This document shows, piece after piece, positions 39,299-50,400 of a DNA stretch of 64,000 nt. Source of the stretch: Stentor coeruleus. Its lineage: Eukaryota; Ciliophora; Heterotrichea; Heterotrichida; Stentoridae. The notes below the pieces were generated by a model that ran no database searches, was not told where the DNA came from, and worked only from the letters and a program-made list of their open reading frames with translations. The first letter of the stretch is position 1. The number at the start of each line of letters is the position of its first letter. A program made the translations under genes and the position numbers. The stretch is from contig MPUH01000267.1 of the NCBI GenBank assembly GCA_001970955.1, positions 1 through 64,000 of the forward strand. The letters are read 5' to 3'.

Positions 39299-40540
39299 AT
39301 GGATCCAGAAGACCAAAAAGACGAAGGTACACGCAACAACCAGTTTTTCCCAACATCTGAAGAAGTCAAACAGGCTCACAGATTCTGGGATACTCAACCT
39401 GTACCTAAAATGTCGACGCTAATAATAAAAGAAGAGAAAGTTGAACAAGGACCAATAGACCAAATCAAAACAGTGGACCAAGTTCGACAGATTCCTTTAG
39501 CTTTACCAGATAGTTTAGAATGGGTTAGTGTTGATGTATTTGATGATGAATGGATGAATGAAGTTTATATGCTTTTGACTGAAAACTATGTAGAAGATGA
39601 TGATAGCCTTTTTAGATTTGATTATTCAATACCATTTCTTAGATGGGCTTTAACTCCAGAAGGGTATATAAAAGATTGGCATGTAGGTGTTGCAGTTAAA
39701 GGGAAGAAAAAACTTGTTGGATTTATTACAGGAATTCCAGCGATTGTTAATGTTTATGGCTTGCCGGTTAGAATGTGTGAGATTAATTTCTTGTGTGTTT
39801 ACAAAAAATATAGGGCTAATAGGTTGGCCCCTGTGCTTATTAAAGAAGTTACACGCAGGGTTAATGTTACTGGGGTTTGGCAAGCTGTTTATACAGCTGG
39901 AGTTGTTTTACCAACTCCAATAGCCCAAGCAAGATATTATCATAGAAGTTTAGACCCAGTGAAACTTGTTGAGATAGGCTTTACACGTTTTAGTCATAAT
40001 CTTAACAAGGCCAGGGCACAGAAACTTTATAGACTTCCAGAAAGACCATTGATCCCAGGGGTTAGACCTTTTCAAGAAAAAGATGTTCAGGTAGTACACA
40101 GACTTCTTATGGACTACTTACAAAGATTCAGCCTTTATATTGAATTCACTGAAGGGGATGTAAGGCATTTTTTTACTTCACAAGATGATGTTATATATTC
40201 CTACGTTGTCGAAAACGATCAAGGTCAAATCACTGACTTCTTTTCTTTTTACTCCCTACCTTCAAGTGTTCTAAAAAACCCTAAGCATAAAAAACTTAGA
40301 GCTGCATATGCTTATTATGTTGTGCCAAATGCTCATAGTCTTCTTGACATATTCAAAGATATGTTGATTCTAGCTAAAAGTCATAACTTTGATGTTTTCA
40401 ATGCTTTAGATATAATGGACAATATGGGTGTATTCAAAGATCTGAAATTTGGTGTTGGTGATGGGAACTTACAATATTACCTATATAACTGGAGATCTAG
40501 ACCAATGGTCCCAGCACAAGTGGGTATAGTTTTAGTTTAA
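39299..40540 (+). CDS. NMT: Glycylpeptide N-myristoyltransferase
   Basis: 413 residues, as in the eukaryotic family. It transfers myristate from myristoyl-CoA to N-terminal glycine of cytosolic proteins. Evidence: FWDTQPVPKM at 31-40, PDSLEWVSVDVFDDE, DYSIPFLRWALTPEGYIKDW, VGFITGIPAIVNVYG, the CoA-binding EINFLCVYKKYRANRLAPVL with ITxxVN-like VTRRVNVTGVWQAVYTAG, YYHRSLDP and GDGNLQYYLYNW. The chain ends IVLV; in the family the C-terminal carboxylate acts as catalytic base. Candidate substrates by start motif in this window are encoded at 18885, 26135 and 52562. It converges on the SLC12 gene, with only 6 bp between the two stops. Confidence 0.96.
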   Translation: MDPEDQKDEGTRNNQFFPTSEEVKQAHRFWDTQPVPKMSTLIIKEEKVEQGPIDQIKTVDQVRQIPLALPDSLEWVSVDVFDDEWMNEVYMLLTENYVEDDDSLFRFDYSIPFLRWALTPEGYIKDWHVGVAVKGKKKLVGFITGIPAIVNVYGLPVRMCEINFLCVYKKYRANRLAPVLIKEVTRRVNVTGVWQAVYTAGVVLPTPIAQARYYHRSLDPVKLVEIGFTRFSHNLNKARAQKLYRLPERPLIPGVRPFQEKDVQVVHRLLMDYLQRFSLYIEFTEGDVRHFFTSQDDVIYSYVVENDQGQITDFFSFYSLPSSVLKNPKHKKLRAAYAYYVVPNAHSLLDIFKDMLILAKSHNFDVFNALDIMDNMGVFKDLKFGVGDGNLQYYLYNWRSRPMVPAQVGIVLV

Positions 40541-40546
40541 AAGTAG

Positions 40547-42958
40547 TTAATTATAATCAGTTACTACTGAATTTAATGTGGGTACAACAATAATAAGCCT
40601 TTTAAGACCTTTGAAAATCCCATTAAGGTATGTGAAGAACTCTTCTGAGGTTTGAGATTTGAGTTTATAAGGCATGACAGTTATGACGAGTTCTGAGTTT
40701 TCTGACATTTTGAGGATTTGAGAATTAAGTTCACGAGCTTCTGATGGGATTTCATAAGAGATCTTGAGGTCGTAGAAAAAAGGGGAATAATTCGCACCAC
40801 GGTCTTGAAGCTCTTTACCTTGTTCAACATATCCTGATAAAAGGACGACGGGGATTTCAACGATTTCTGTATAGACTGAAGTGAGGACTCTATAGTTTTT
40901 AAGCCAACTTTTTAAGGATTTCAATGTTTCTTCAGCTACTTCGACTTGCTCAGCTGGGATGACGAGAAAAATCCTCGCTTGACAGTTTTTCCACACTTTA
41001 TGCTTTTTAAGAAGATATGTTATAAGACACATAAGCCCACCATCAAAATATAACCACCATATATCAATTGTCCCTTTTAGTTTTTCGTTTTGTATATCAA
41101 AAAGTTCAATTGGTTTCACACACAATGTTGCTAAACTGAGCTTTTTAGCATAAATCAACACTTTTTCAAAGTTCTCGAATTGAGACAAGTCATCAGGCCA
41201 TGGGATAAGAACGCTGTTAGGCTCTAAAACCCCTAATCCTGCTGTTTGCATTATGTTTTTAATACCCCTTCTGAGCTTTTTGGTAAGTACAACTTTACTT
41301 ATAACTTCAATACGTTTGTTGTAAAAGTAATCATATAGATTGTTTCGTGCTTCTTTAGCTTTGATGAAATTGTTTGGGGTTTCTTCAGCTATTTTGATTC
41401 CAGCGAAAATTATCAGCCCGTTGCCTTTTTTCATCTGGTCAGCAATTGAAATCAATGCTGGATGGGAAGGTATTGAGTCTTCAGTTAAAGTGTCTACAAC
41501 AAGGAATTGAGGTTTCCAGTTTTTAACATGTTCAACTAGTTTAGGGTGTACACTAAGCATAGCTCTTTTAGCACGTTCTTGTTTAAGTCCAGTGAATCCA
41601 TCACCCCAGTTTTTAGCTTGGTTTTTCATATCGATCCATCTAATTGGATGTTACAAGTATAAAAATGCAGCAAGGATAAAAGCGATTAAAGCAGCCCACC
41701 AGCTAATATACAGCATTATCACAACACAGAGAATAGATCCACAGATAGCAATTGTCCAATGGAAAAAAGGCCAAGTCGGCCTCCAACTAGGATTATTAAG
41801 AAGGCTTAACAATGCACATGCTACATTAATAGACCCATCAAAAAGCAAAAAGAACATAGTTATAACTGGGGCAACTTCATTATAACTACCTATACACACA
41901 ATCCCAGCAATCCATAACACCGTGAAATGTAAAGCAATATTATCTCTTTTACACCATTTCAAAGGTAAAATATCATCAGTTGCTATAGATAAAAGTACTT
42001 CACTAGCTCCAGAAATACATTGTAAAGCAGCACCAGATGTTATTACTATAACACAAGCAGCAGTTAAATATTCAGTAGGCCAAGCTAAAGTAAAAAGTAT
42101 AGCTAAATTGTTTTTAAGCTCAGATCTTTCAGTTACAGCTCCCATAAGTAATATTAAAGATAAGTAAATAAGTGAAGCTATCAATATGGCGATAAGAGTG
42201 CCGAATGGGACACTTTTATTAGGGTTTTTAAGTTCTTGTGACTTGGAAGTTCCAGAAAAAAAACCAATAACTGCAGGGTAGAATATTGTAATAAGTTCAT
42301 GGAACTGAACATTTTCGCTATAGTCCGGGTTGAAGTTGTTATTGAAATTAGAGTTTGAAAGGCCAGTGATTGATTTTGGAAGGGAACTTTGTCTTGCACT
42401 AGCTGTAAAAATCCCTATAAATACAGTGAGTAAGGCTAGGACTAATACGGAAATACAGAAAACTGTGATTTTTTTAATGTATTTGTTTAAAGCAACATTA
42501 AGAAGCCATAGTAAAACACATAGAGTTAGACCTAAAATTCGAATATCAGCCGCTTTGCTGACGATTTCTCTGCCACTGCTATCTAAAAAGGTCTCAACAG
42601 CACCAATTATATATAATGATGCTGAAGTAGCTTGACCAAAAAAGTATAAAGCTCCTACTGAACCTCCTAATGATGGGCCTAAAGATCGTGCTAAAACAAA
42701 ATAACATCCTCCTGTTGATAATTTGCCATTAGTCACAACAGCGTTCATTGATAAAGTTGTGATTATTGATGTTGATAAACAGATACTTAAGATTAACATG
42801 GTCATTCCGATACCTGCTTGGCCTATTATCCATGGCATGCGGACAAAAAGAGTTATTCCAACCATGTTTTGAAGACATGGGATAACTACTCCTGCCCACA
42901 TACCATATTTCTGCCGATTGTTCCCTTCGATAAAAACTTCGACTTGACGCTCGTCCAT
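40547..42958 (-). CDS. Cation-chloride cotransporter (SLC12 family)
   Basis: A single 15-nt phase-2 intron (41640-41654, gtaacatccaattag) joins a 12-helix membrane part (residues 1-435) to the cytosolic C-terminal domain, 798 residues in all. Diagnostic segments: WAGVVIPCLQNMVGITLFVR, STGGCYFVLARSLGPSLGGS, TIFYPAVIGFFSGTSKSQEL, and the junction AAFLYLWIDMKNQAKNWGDG, after which VKNWKPQFLVVD matches the SLC12 C-terminal start. It cotransports chloride with K+ or Na+/K+; the motif layout is nearest KCC-type. In a freshwater ciliate it would serve volume control (inference). Ends 6 bp from the NMT stop on the other strand. Confidence 0.93.
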
Positions 42959-43460
42959 AGTTAATTATTTTGTAGGTAGATTTAATCAAAATGTGGGAAA
43001 ATTAGTGAAGTTGAAATAGGATTTTTGGTTTTTAGAGATGGTTGAAGATTTGAAGAAAATTAGGAGGTTTAGAAAAAGTTTATAGTAAGAAATTTTATAG
43101 GTTTAATATTAAAATAACGAAAAAGCTTGTTTTGATGTAAGGAATTTATGTTTTGTAATTTTGTGTTTTTCTGTTGGATTAAAATTTTTTTTATAAGCTA
43201 TTAGTAAAAGAAAATACCTATTGTACTTTTTAGTCGTAAATTCAAAATGCTAAATTATTTTGCCACATGTTTTATTTATACCAGAATCATCTTTCTATCC
43301 TATATACGATATAATTTTTTCGATAACTGAATCTAATTTACCAGGAGGTATTTCATAAAAAGTGGTCTTTCCAAGTATTGCTGAATTCAAAAAATACTCT
43401 AGAAATTTCAATAGTAAAAAAAATCCAAAATCAAGGGAAATATATTAAAAATATCGAATA
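42959..43460. other. Divergent intergenic region
   Basis: The left part is G-rich on the plus strand (5' flank of the SLC12 gene). No gene seen. Confidence 0.4.
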
Positions 43461-45374
43461 ATGAAACCTGCAGCAAAGCTTGCTTCATTTTTTGTCAAGC
43501 CTGGCGTGAGATCTCAATCTGAGCCAGGGGGTCCATCCTCAATAAGAAAAGTGTAAATAATACATAGCCAGAACCAGGCTCCAGATCTCATGCCTCAAGG
43601 TAAATCCTTAAACATCGGCGTGAAAAAGCTGCCAATTGCCCCAGGTGCCATAAAATACGACCCAAGCAAAATCTCAACCAATGAAACTGATGAGCGGTAT
43701 CAATACTTACTCAAAAGAGCCATCATAAGGCGGGTCGAAAACGATGACAAAATCATATTCGCTGAACTCCCTGGACTTCCTGGAGTCTTAGTTGTCTATC
43801 GCAAACCTAGTGAAAGAAACAGTAACCCAGAACGTTTAAACCTAGATCGTCGAGAATTAACCCAAATGCCTTTATTAGAAGGTGAAGAAAGATTAAGACT
43901 GTTAAACTATCAGCACAACTTTATAAGCAAAATTGAAAACCTTTTATCATTACCAAATCTTATATTCCTTGATCTTTATAATAACCAAATCAAAGAAATC
44001 AACTCTTTACATACTGTCCCAACTTTAAGAGTTTTGATGCTTGGGAAAAATCTTATTGACAAGATAAAAAATTTAAATGGGTTGACAAAACTGGATGTAT
44101 TGGATTTGCATAGTAATAAGATCGTTAAAATTGAGAATGTGTCTCATTTACAGGAATTAAGAGTTTTGAATTTAGCGAATAATCAAATACAAGTAGTGGA
44201 TAATTTAGAAGGACTTTTAGCTTTGACTGAGTTAAATTTGAGAAGGAATTTGATTGATAATGTTAAGAGTATTAATGTATTACCGAAACTACAGAGGGTA
44301 TTTTTATCGAATAATAAGATTGATAGATTTGAGAATTTGGAATGTTTATCGCAATGTATAAGTTTATCGGAGCTTGCTTTAGATGGGAATCCTATACATA
44401 GTATGCAGATGTATACAAGTTGGGTATTGAGTAAATGCACACAATTGGTGCATTTGGATTTGAAAAAAATCACTCCAGATATGAAAGAAGCTAAACCGAC
44501 TAAGGATAATGCGGTCAAAACTCAACAAAAAGTTGAAGACTCTACAATCCCCCCTGAAAACCTTATAGCTGTTATACTTCAAGAATGGAAACTTGAAATG
44601 GATCGTATTAGATTAAAAGGACTTAATTCATTTAGAAGACGTAAAGAAACTAATAATGACTGTCTTGTCCAATCAGGTCATGCAGAAATTGAAGGAGATT
44701 CCACACTTTTTATATATGGAAATGCTTTAGAAGTTATAACAAAACAAGAGTTTCAAGATACAGTAAGTAAAATATTATGCCAATATATAAGATTTGATCA
44801 TATTGTCCAAAATGCATCAATTGGGAAATTGAAAAAATTCCAACATTTAACGAAAATTGTGTTTTCTGATAATAACTTGCATTCATTTATACAATTGAGT
44901 AAGTTAGAAACCCTGTCTAATCTTATATCTTTGGTTATTGAGAATAATGATGTTATTCATACAATTCTGTGTAGGAGTTTTATTGTGTATAGATTCCCTA
45001 GTTTGACAGAAATTAATAATATTAAAGTTAATGAAACAGATAAGACAAAGGCTAGACAACAGTTTCAGAATTTTGATAAGATATTATGTGCGCCGAATTT
45101 ATTGGTAAGAAATATTTAGAAACCTCCACACGACCATGAAGATAAAGATACACAAAAGCAGTATAGATTAAACGCGAAAAAGAACATCGAATTTTCTATT
45201 GGCTATGTTCAAAAAGTTATCAACTACTCTATAGGTGTAGTAAACAAAATCGAAATCTTAAATAAAAACTGGGAAATTTTAATAGAGCAAACCATCAAAA
45301 GTAGTTCTCTTGAGCTTTCCTTACCAAAGTCCATAACTGAAGATACAATAGCATCTCTGACTAAGAAGCCTTAA
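43461..45374 (+). CDS. LRRC49: Leucine-rich repeat protein LRRC49 (tubulin polyglutamylase complex)
   Basis: Three exons with 15-nt introns at 43553-43567 (phase 2) and 45105-45119 (phase 0) give 627 residues. The first exon adds MKPAAKLASFFVKPGVRSQS. Ten or so SDS22-like repeats start after the diagnostic block PERLNLDRRELTQMPLLEGE / RLRLLNYQHNFISKIENL (about residues 125-165) and run to about 320, ending with LSELALDGNPIHS. This is the signature of LRRC49, a subunit of the TTLL1 polyglutamylase complex and a centriolar-satellite protein in animals. Without the third exon the chain would end at LLVRNI. The C-terminal 85 residues are helical and charged. A role in adding glutamate to ciliary tubulin is likely. 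Confidence 0.9.
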
Positions 45375-45478
45375 TTTTCACTATAGTTACTAACAGGTAT
45401 TTCTAATAATTCATCTAAAAACCTCATTTATCACTTTTTATTATAATTCTTTTAATAAACTATAAGAAATATTAATAT

Positions 45479-46219
45479 TCAAATAGACTGTCCTGGGAAG
45501 CCATTAACAAACACTCCTCCTGTAAAAGAAGCATTAGCAAACTGTGTCAAATCAGTTTTCTTCCTGTTATATTTTTCCTTTCTTATATTTTCATAAAATT
45601 TCGCTGGGTCTGATGCAAAAGGCATAACAGGTCTTGCTGCTTTTTTATATCCAGCATTTGAGTTTGAGCTTTTTGATCTGTTTTTAGACTGTGAGGTTTT
45701 TGGATTGCTTGTTTCAGGGATTTTCGGCTCTTCTTTAGCCTTTGATTCAGGTCTTTTTTGAACCTGAGATGGTTTTAAAGGAGACTCTTTTATAGAACTC
45801 AATGCGCTTTCACGTGATTTGTTTTTTTTGCTTACAATACTAGGTAAAAATTACTCAGCATAACAACTTAAGCAAATTAATGATAATTCGTCAAAGTTGA
45901 TGTCTTCGATTTTACATTGAGGCATCCCATTTGAGTCTAAAGGGATTGCTAGGGCGATGATTTCTTCGATTGATAGACGATTTTGACAGTTTCTACAGGT
46001 TTTCTCGGTAAAACCATACTCGTCGATGACTAGTTTTTCGGAAAGAAGTTCGGTTAGATGGGAAGTAGCTTGTGAGATCCCTGTGATTTTTGAAGTTGGT
46101 ACTGAAGAAATCTTGGAAGTCACTCTGCTCATCCTAGACGATGCAGTGCATGATGATATGATAGACTTAGCGGCAATTGACTGCACTCTTGAAGTCCTAA
46201 CTGAACTGTATTCACTCAT
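45479..46219 (-). CDS. Small zinc-binding, serine-rich protein
   Basis: Two exons with a 15-nt phase-2 intron (45840-45854, gtaatttttacctag) give 241 residues. The N-terminus is serine-rich (YSSVRTSRVQSIAAKSIISS). Two CxxC pairs (CRNCQNR and CLSCYA at about 75-121) could bind one zinc ion. The second exon is basic and disordered (SKKNKSRESALSSIKESPLK). It ends with GGVFVNGFPGQSI. No family is recognised. It converges on LRRC49, 104 bp apart. Confidence 0.75.
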
Positions 46220-47062
46220 ATTTTATTCTAATAGTAGAGATACTTATTTTTAAGAGGTGTTATTTAGGTTTGAATGGATTTCTTAAAGTTATTCGAATTT
46301 TTAGTTTTTTGATGAATAAGGGGATTTAGATTTATTATGTGTATAGAAAAGTATTTAGCATTGCTTTTATGAATTTAAACTTAAATTTTTGTGATTTTTT
46401 ATTTAAATGGTTTGCTGAATTTATTCATGTGTTTTTTATTGAGTATAAATGATTGTATGGAGTATGGAATGATTAATTTTTTAATTGAAGCAAGTAAAAA
46501 TTTAGCAATTCAGTGATTTAGCAAAATAGTATCTCATATAAATTAAGTAAGAATCATTTATTTTTATATATATTATAAGCAAATGTGCTGAAAAATTACT
46601 TTGAGTTATATGGTGTTTAATTTCTTGCATGGAAGTAAAGTTCTTAACCACTAATAAAGCATCTATTAATTTTCAAACATTTTTTATCCGAAATGAAATT
46701 GAATATAATTTCCCAATTACATCCTCATATTCTACATTCTATATTAAACTTTTATCTTTTACCTATTAATCCCCATAAAATCATTATCATAAAAATCTTT
46801 CAAAGACAATAATTATAAAATTTCTCAAATCATATCTAAAAACAAATTCAATCATTTACCTCTCTAATCCTTTAAAAAATCACCTTTATAATAATTATTA
46901 CAAACTCAGCTCAAAGCATTTTTCCTACTAAACTTCATTACAAGTCTAAATTTAAACATGTATAACATAAAAAAAATATCGACTTTTAACACAAAAACAA
47001 GTTAATTTTTTTTTATGTTTTTTATATCAAGAGCAATAATTAATTTCACACTTATTAACTAA
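46220..47062. other. Intergenic
   Basis: The left third is G-rich on the plus strand and the rest AT-rich. No gene, repeat or RNA recognised. Confidence 0.45.
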
Positions 47063-47776
47063 CTATTTATATAAATTGTTACGGCTATTCACCTTGTCAA
47101 TCTCTTTCTGTATACGGAGCTTTAAAAATAACATATCATTTGCCTGGCTGTAAATTTTTTTCCTTTCTGCCGCTATTGACAGAGAGTTACTTAAGTTTTT
47201 ATCACTTTCGCTCTGATATTCAAGTATAGGTTCAAAGTTCTGTATGAGGTTTCTTAGTTGCTCTTTGCACAAGTTACTTTTTTCTTTTAATTTAGCTAGT
47301 TTCGATTTAATCCGACCTTTGTAATATTTGACTTCTTCTTTTTCTGCTTCAACTTCATTAATTAACTTGAGAAATTCATAGTTTTCAATTTTTCTGTCTT
47401 CTTCGATGACAAAAGCCCAGATAATTTTCACCCTTTGTCCTTGATTTACCATCTCTGTGAATCTCACACCTTTTTTAGAGGTGAAAACATCTGAATTCAC
47501 TGTACAACTGCAATATTCGTTTTCCTTGAAAAGCCCAGCAGGATAAGCTATTTTTATATTCACAGGAAAAAGTTCGGGCAACTCAAAAGTGTAGCTTGCT
47601 TCCCAATGAATACATGATGGATCATCTTTAGTCTTGGACGTATGCCACTCAGCTGGTCCTATTTTAAAAGCTAAATGCGTTGTGCGAGAAGGAAAATTTG
47701 GTGGCAGTATCACTTTGATTACCCTGATTGTTAGGATATATCCAAGAGAGCCTTCTGTTATGATTGGAAGTGACAT
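47063..47776 (-). CDS. C2-like domain plus coiled coil
   Basis: 237 residues. Residues 1-125 form a beta-rich domain starting GYILTIRVIKVILPPNFPSR with AEWHTSKTKDD and HWEASYTFELPELFPVNIKI, which follows the C2-domain strand order; calcium-binding aspartates are not evident. Residues 130-237 are a coiled coil (FLKLINEVEAEKEEVKYYKG). C2-coiled-coil proteins are common in basal bodies and cilia, so a ciliary role is possible. It is divergent from the carboxypeptidase gene, 139 bp apart, and may share a promoter with it. Confidence 0.75.
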   Translation of the reverse strand: MSLPIITEGSLGYILTIRVIKVILPPNFPSRTTHLAFKIGPAEWHTSKTKDDPSCIHWEASYTFELPELFPVNIKIAYPAGLFKENEYCSCTVNSDVFTSKKGVRFTEMVNQGQRVKIIWAFVIEEDRKIENYEFLKLINEVEAEKEEVKYYKGRIKSKLAKLKEKSNLCKEQLRNLIQNFEPILEYQSESDKNLSNSLSIAAERKKIYSQANDMLFLKLRIQKEIDKVNSRNNLYK

Positions 47777-47915
47777 TTAAAGTAAGAGAAATGCTGAAGA
47801 TTTAAAATTTGATAGATGGTTTTGCAAATAATAAAATAAGTAAGAAGAAAGTACAGAAAAAGCTTTCAAAAAATCATCAATTCATTAGTAATATTTAGAA
47901 AATTAGCTTATTAAA

Positions 47916-50276
47916 ATGAGTATTAGTGATGACTCAGGTTTTGAAGAAGATATTGATAATGACCTCCTATTAGAAGAAGTCAAAAGCAGCAGTTCCTCAT
48001 CATCAGTTTTGGGTAACTTTGAGTCTGCAAAAGAAGAAGTGATCCCATTTATCCCATTAGCCCAGTCTGGGATCAGTTTAGAACCAGACATGCTATTTGG
48101 CTGGAAGCCTAAATCTTTAATGCATGGAGGACCAATACCTCTAAACTTTGCTTTGGATAGCATATTAACAAAAAACTGCATTTATCATGGATTTCGTCCT
48201 GAAAACTCTTTAGAACTCCATGAAGCATTTTCAAGCCCTTCAACATATCCATATGTTATCAACCCAACAGTCCGCCATGCTTATAAAGTTATAAGGAAAA
48301 AACTCCTTAAAAAAGACTGTAGACCTTTTACTGAAATGAAAGCTGACTTGACTAATGAAGATTTAGTCTTTGATTCCAAATTTGAATCTGGTAATCTTGA
48401 TAAAGTTAGCAAAATTAAAGAAGATGAGTATGATTTATATATAAGAAATGATTCTAACACATATGGGAAAAATCAATGGTTTTATTTTGCTGTGACAAAT
48501 AATAGCTTTGAACGTGAAATCAAATTTAATATAGTCAACTTTGCTAAACAAGATAGTTTGTATACACAAGGATTACAACCTTGTGTTTATAGAGAAACAA
48601 TGCCTTATAAAAGTTGGCATTATATGTGTGAAAATGTGAAATATAGTTTTTCAAAAATAAACAAGACCCTTATAAATAAAAAGACTTTTTATTGTTTGTC
48701 TTTTACTATAATTTTCCCAGGTTTTGAAAAATTGAAATTTGCTTATTCTATTCCGTATAGTTATTCGGATTTGATTAGGTATTTGAAAGATATTGAAAGG
48801 AATCCATTTGTCCAGAGAGAATCGTTGTGTAAGTCTTTAAGTGGAATTGATGTTCCTTTACTTAGTGTTACTGATAGAGAAGTTGTTGATACAAAAGAGA
48901 TAATTATTGTTACAGCAAGAGTTCATCCTGGTGAGACACATGGTTCTTGGATTATGCAAGGGTTTATATCTTTTATTATAGGTAAATCTTTAGCTGCAAC
49001 AAGGCTTAGACAAATGTGTATTTTTAAAATAGTCCCTATGCTCAACCCGGATGGGGTTATAATGGGTAATTCCCGATGTTCTCTAAACGGGCAAGACTTA
49101 AACAGGCAGTTCCAATCCCCAGACCAGCATTTACACCCTGAGATTTTCTACACAAAAAGTTTCATATACCAAACAAAAAATATCCTAACCTATCTAGACC
49201 TTCATGCGCATTCTAAGAAAAAAGGGGTTTTCATATACGGGCCACATTTCCCTCTACATTCAGAATATCATTGTAAAATCAGAGTAATTCCCAAACTTCT
49301 AAGTGAAAATACTGAGGTTTTCAGATATTATTCCTGTAAATTCCGTAATGACTGGTCTAAAAGAAAAGCTGCAAGGCTTGTTGTTTCTAAAGAACAACAA
49401 CTTCCATATTGTTATACTATAGAAACTTCTTCTTATGGATATTTAGACCATGACCGTAATACAATCCCTTTTACTCAAGAAAAAATGTTTTCTATGGGTG
49501 AAAAAATCCTAATAGCTATCCTTCAGTATATTGATTTAAGAAATGATGAATATCTTCAACGTGAAGTACGTGCTGAGCTTCGTAAAAAAACCGCAAGATT
49601 TTCCCCAATAAAAGAATTTGACAAAAAACGGACTATGAAAGATATGCTTGAACAGATAAAAAACGATTTGGCTAATGAGAATGAAAGTGATTCAGGTGGT
49701 TCAGATAGTGACTGTGATAAAGAACATGAAGAAGAAAAAGTAAATAAAAAAATCCTTATGGTTTTGAAAAAAGTTAATCAAATGATTGAAAACCCAGCTG
49801 GTAGGAAGAGGCGTAGGTTGAATGGACAGAAAATCATGAAGGTTAATAAGAAAAATGAAGATTCTGAGGTACAAGCAAAAAGCACGTTGGCTAAGTATTT
49901 TTCAAGAGCTTCTACTGATAATAGAAGTAAGTTTAAGTATCGTGTTGAAAGTGGAAAGAGAATATTAGATGGGGAAAAAAAGAAAAACCCTGGGAAGAAT
50001 AGGGAAATAAACTCAAAACTATCATTTTCGTTAGGATTGTATGCGTTAAGACAAAGGACTACACATATTATGTATGAAAGACCTATTGTGAGGAACAGAA
50101 AAAATATAAGGTTTGACTTGAAAACTGGTTCGAATGGGAATATGGGCATGTTTTTAGATTATTTGGATGAAGGGTATGAATCTAATAGCGAAGGGGATAC
50201 TATAAAAAAAGATAATAGTATTAGGGGTAACCCTAAGAAAAGTAGCAGACACAAATCAGCTGATAAAATCAATTGA
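47916..50276 (+). CDS. Cytosolic carboxypeptidase, tubulin deglutamylase type (AGBL/CCP)
   Basis: 786 residues, M14 family. An N-terminal beta domain (WFYFAVTNNSFEREIKFNIV, then YKSWHYMCENVKYSF) precedes the catalytic domain. Zinc ligands are H337 and E340 in VHPGETHGSWIMQGF and H430 in LDLHAHSKKKGVF; substrate-binding NPDGVIMGNSRCSLNGQDLN is complete; the general base is E503 in CYTIETSSYGYLD. These enzymes remove glutamates from tubulin side chains or C-termini, opposing TTLL ligases. Residues 560-786 are acidic then basic and disordered. All catalytic residues are present, so activity is expected. The subfamily (CCP1/4 or CCP5/6) is not decided. Confidence 0.94.
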   Translation: MSISDDSGFEEDIDNDLLLEEVKSSSSSSSVLGNFESAKEEVIPFIPLAQSGISLEPDMLFGWKPKSLMHGGPIPLNFALDSILTKNCIYHGFRPENSLELHEAFSSPSTYPYVINPTVRHAYKVIRKKLLKKDCRPFTEMKADLTNEDLVFDSKFESGNLDKVSKIKEDEYDLYIRNDSNTYGKNQWFYFAVTNNSFEREIKFNIVNFAKQDSLYTQGLQPCVYRETMPYKSWHYMCENVKYSFSKINKTLINKKTFYCLSFTIIFPGFEKLKFAYSIPYSYSDLIRYLKDIERNPFVQRESLCKSLSGIDVPLLSVTDREVVDTKEIIIVTARVHPGETHGSWIMQGFISFIIGKSLAATRLRQMCIFKIVPMLNPDGVIMGNSRCSLNGQDLNRQFQSPDQHLHPEIFYTKSFIYQTKNILTYLDLHAHSKKKGVFIYGPHFPLHSEYHCKIRVIPKLLSENTEVFRYYSCKFRNDWSKRKAARLVVSKEQQLPYCYTIETSSYGYLDHDRNTIPFTQEKMFSMGEKILIAILQYIDLRNDEYLQREVRAELRKKTARFSPIKEFDKKRTMKDMLEQIKNDLANENESDSGGSDSDCDKEHEEEKVNKKILMVLKKVNQMIENPAGRKRRRLNGQKIMKVNKKNEDSEVQAKSTLAKYFSRASTDNRSKFKYRVESGKRILDGEKKKNPGKNREINSKLSFSLGLYALRQRTTHIMYERPIVRNRKNIRFDLKTGSNGNMGMFLDYLDEGYESNSEGDTIKKDNSIRGNPKKSSRHKSADKIN

Positions 50277-50400
50277 AAAATTATTAGTTTAAAATTTATT
50301 GTTGTCTATAAAGCTTTAGATAAAAGCTTTAAAATTTTCATAGCCTTTTTTGGTTATTTTTTAGACATAATCTTTATTTAGTTTACCTTTTACACATTTT

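Noticed and set aside
45803-46025. Two separate small genes at 45479-45802 and 45851-46219
   Set aside because: A 15-nt intron (45840-45854) joins them in frame, so they are one gene.
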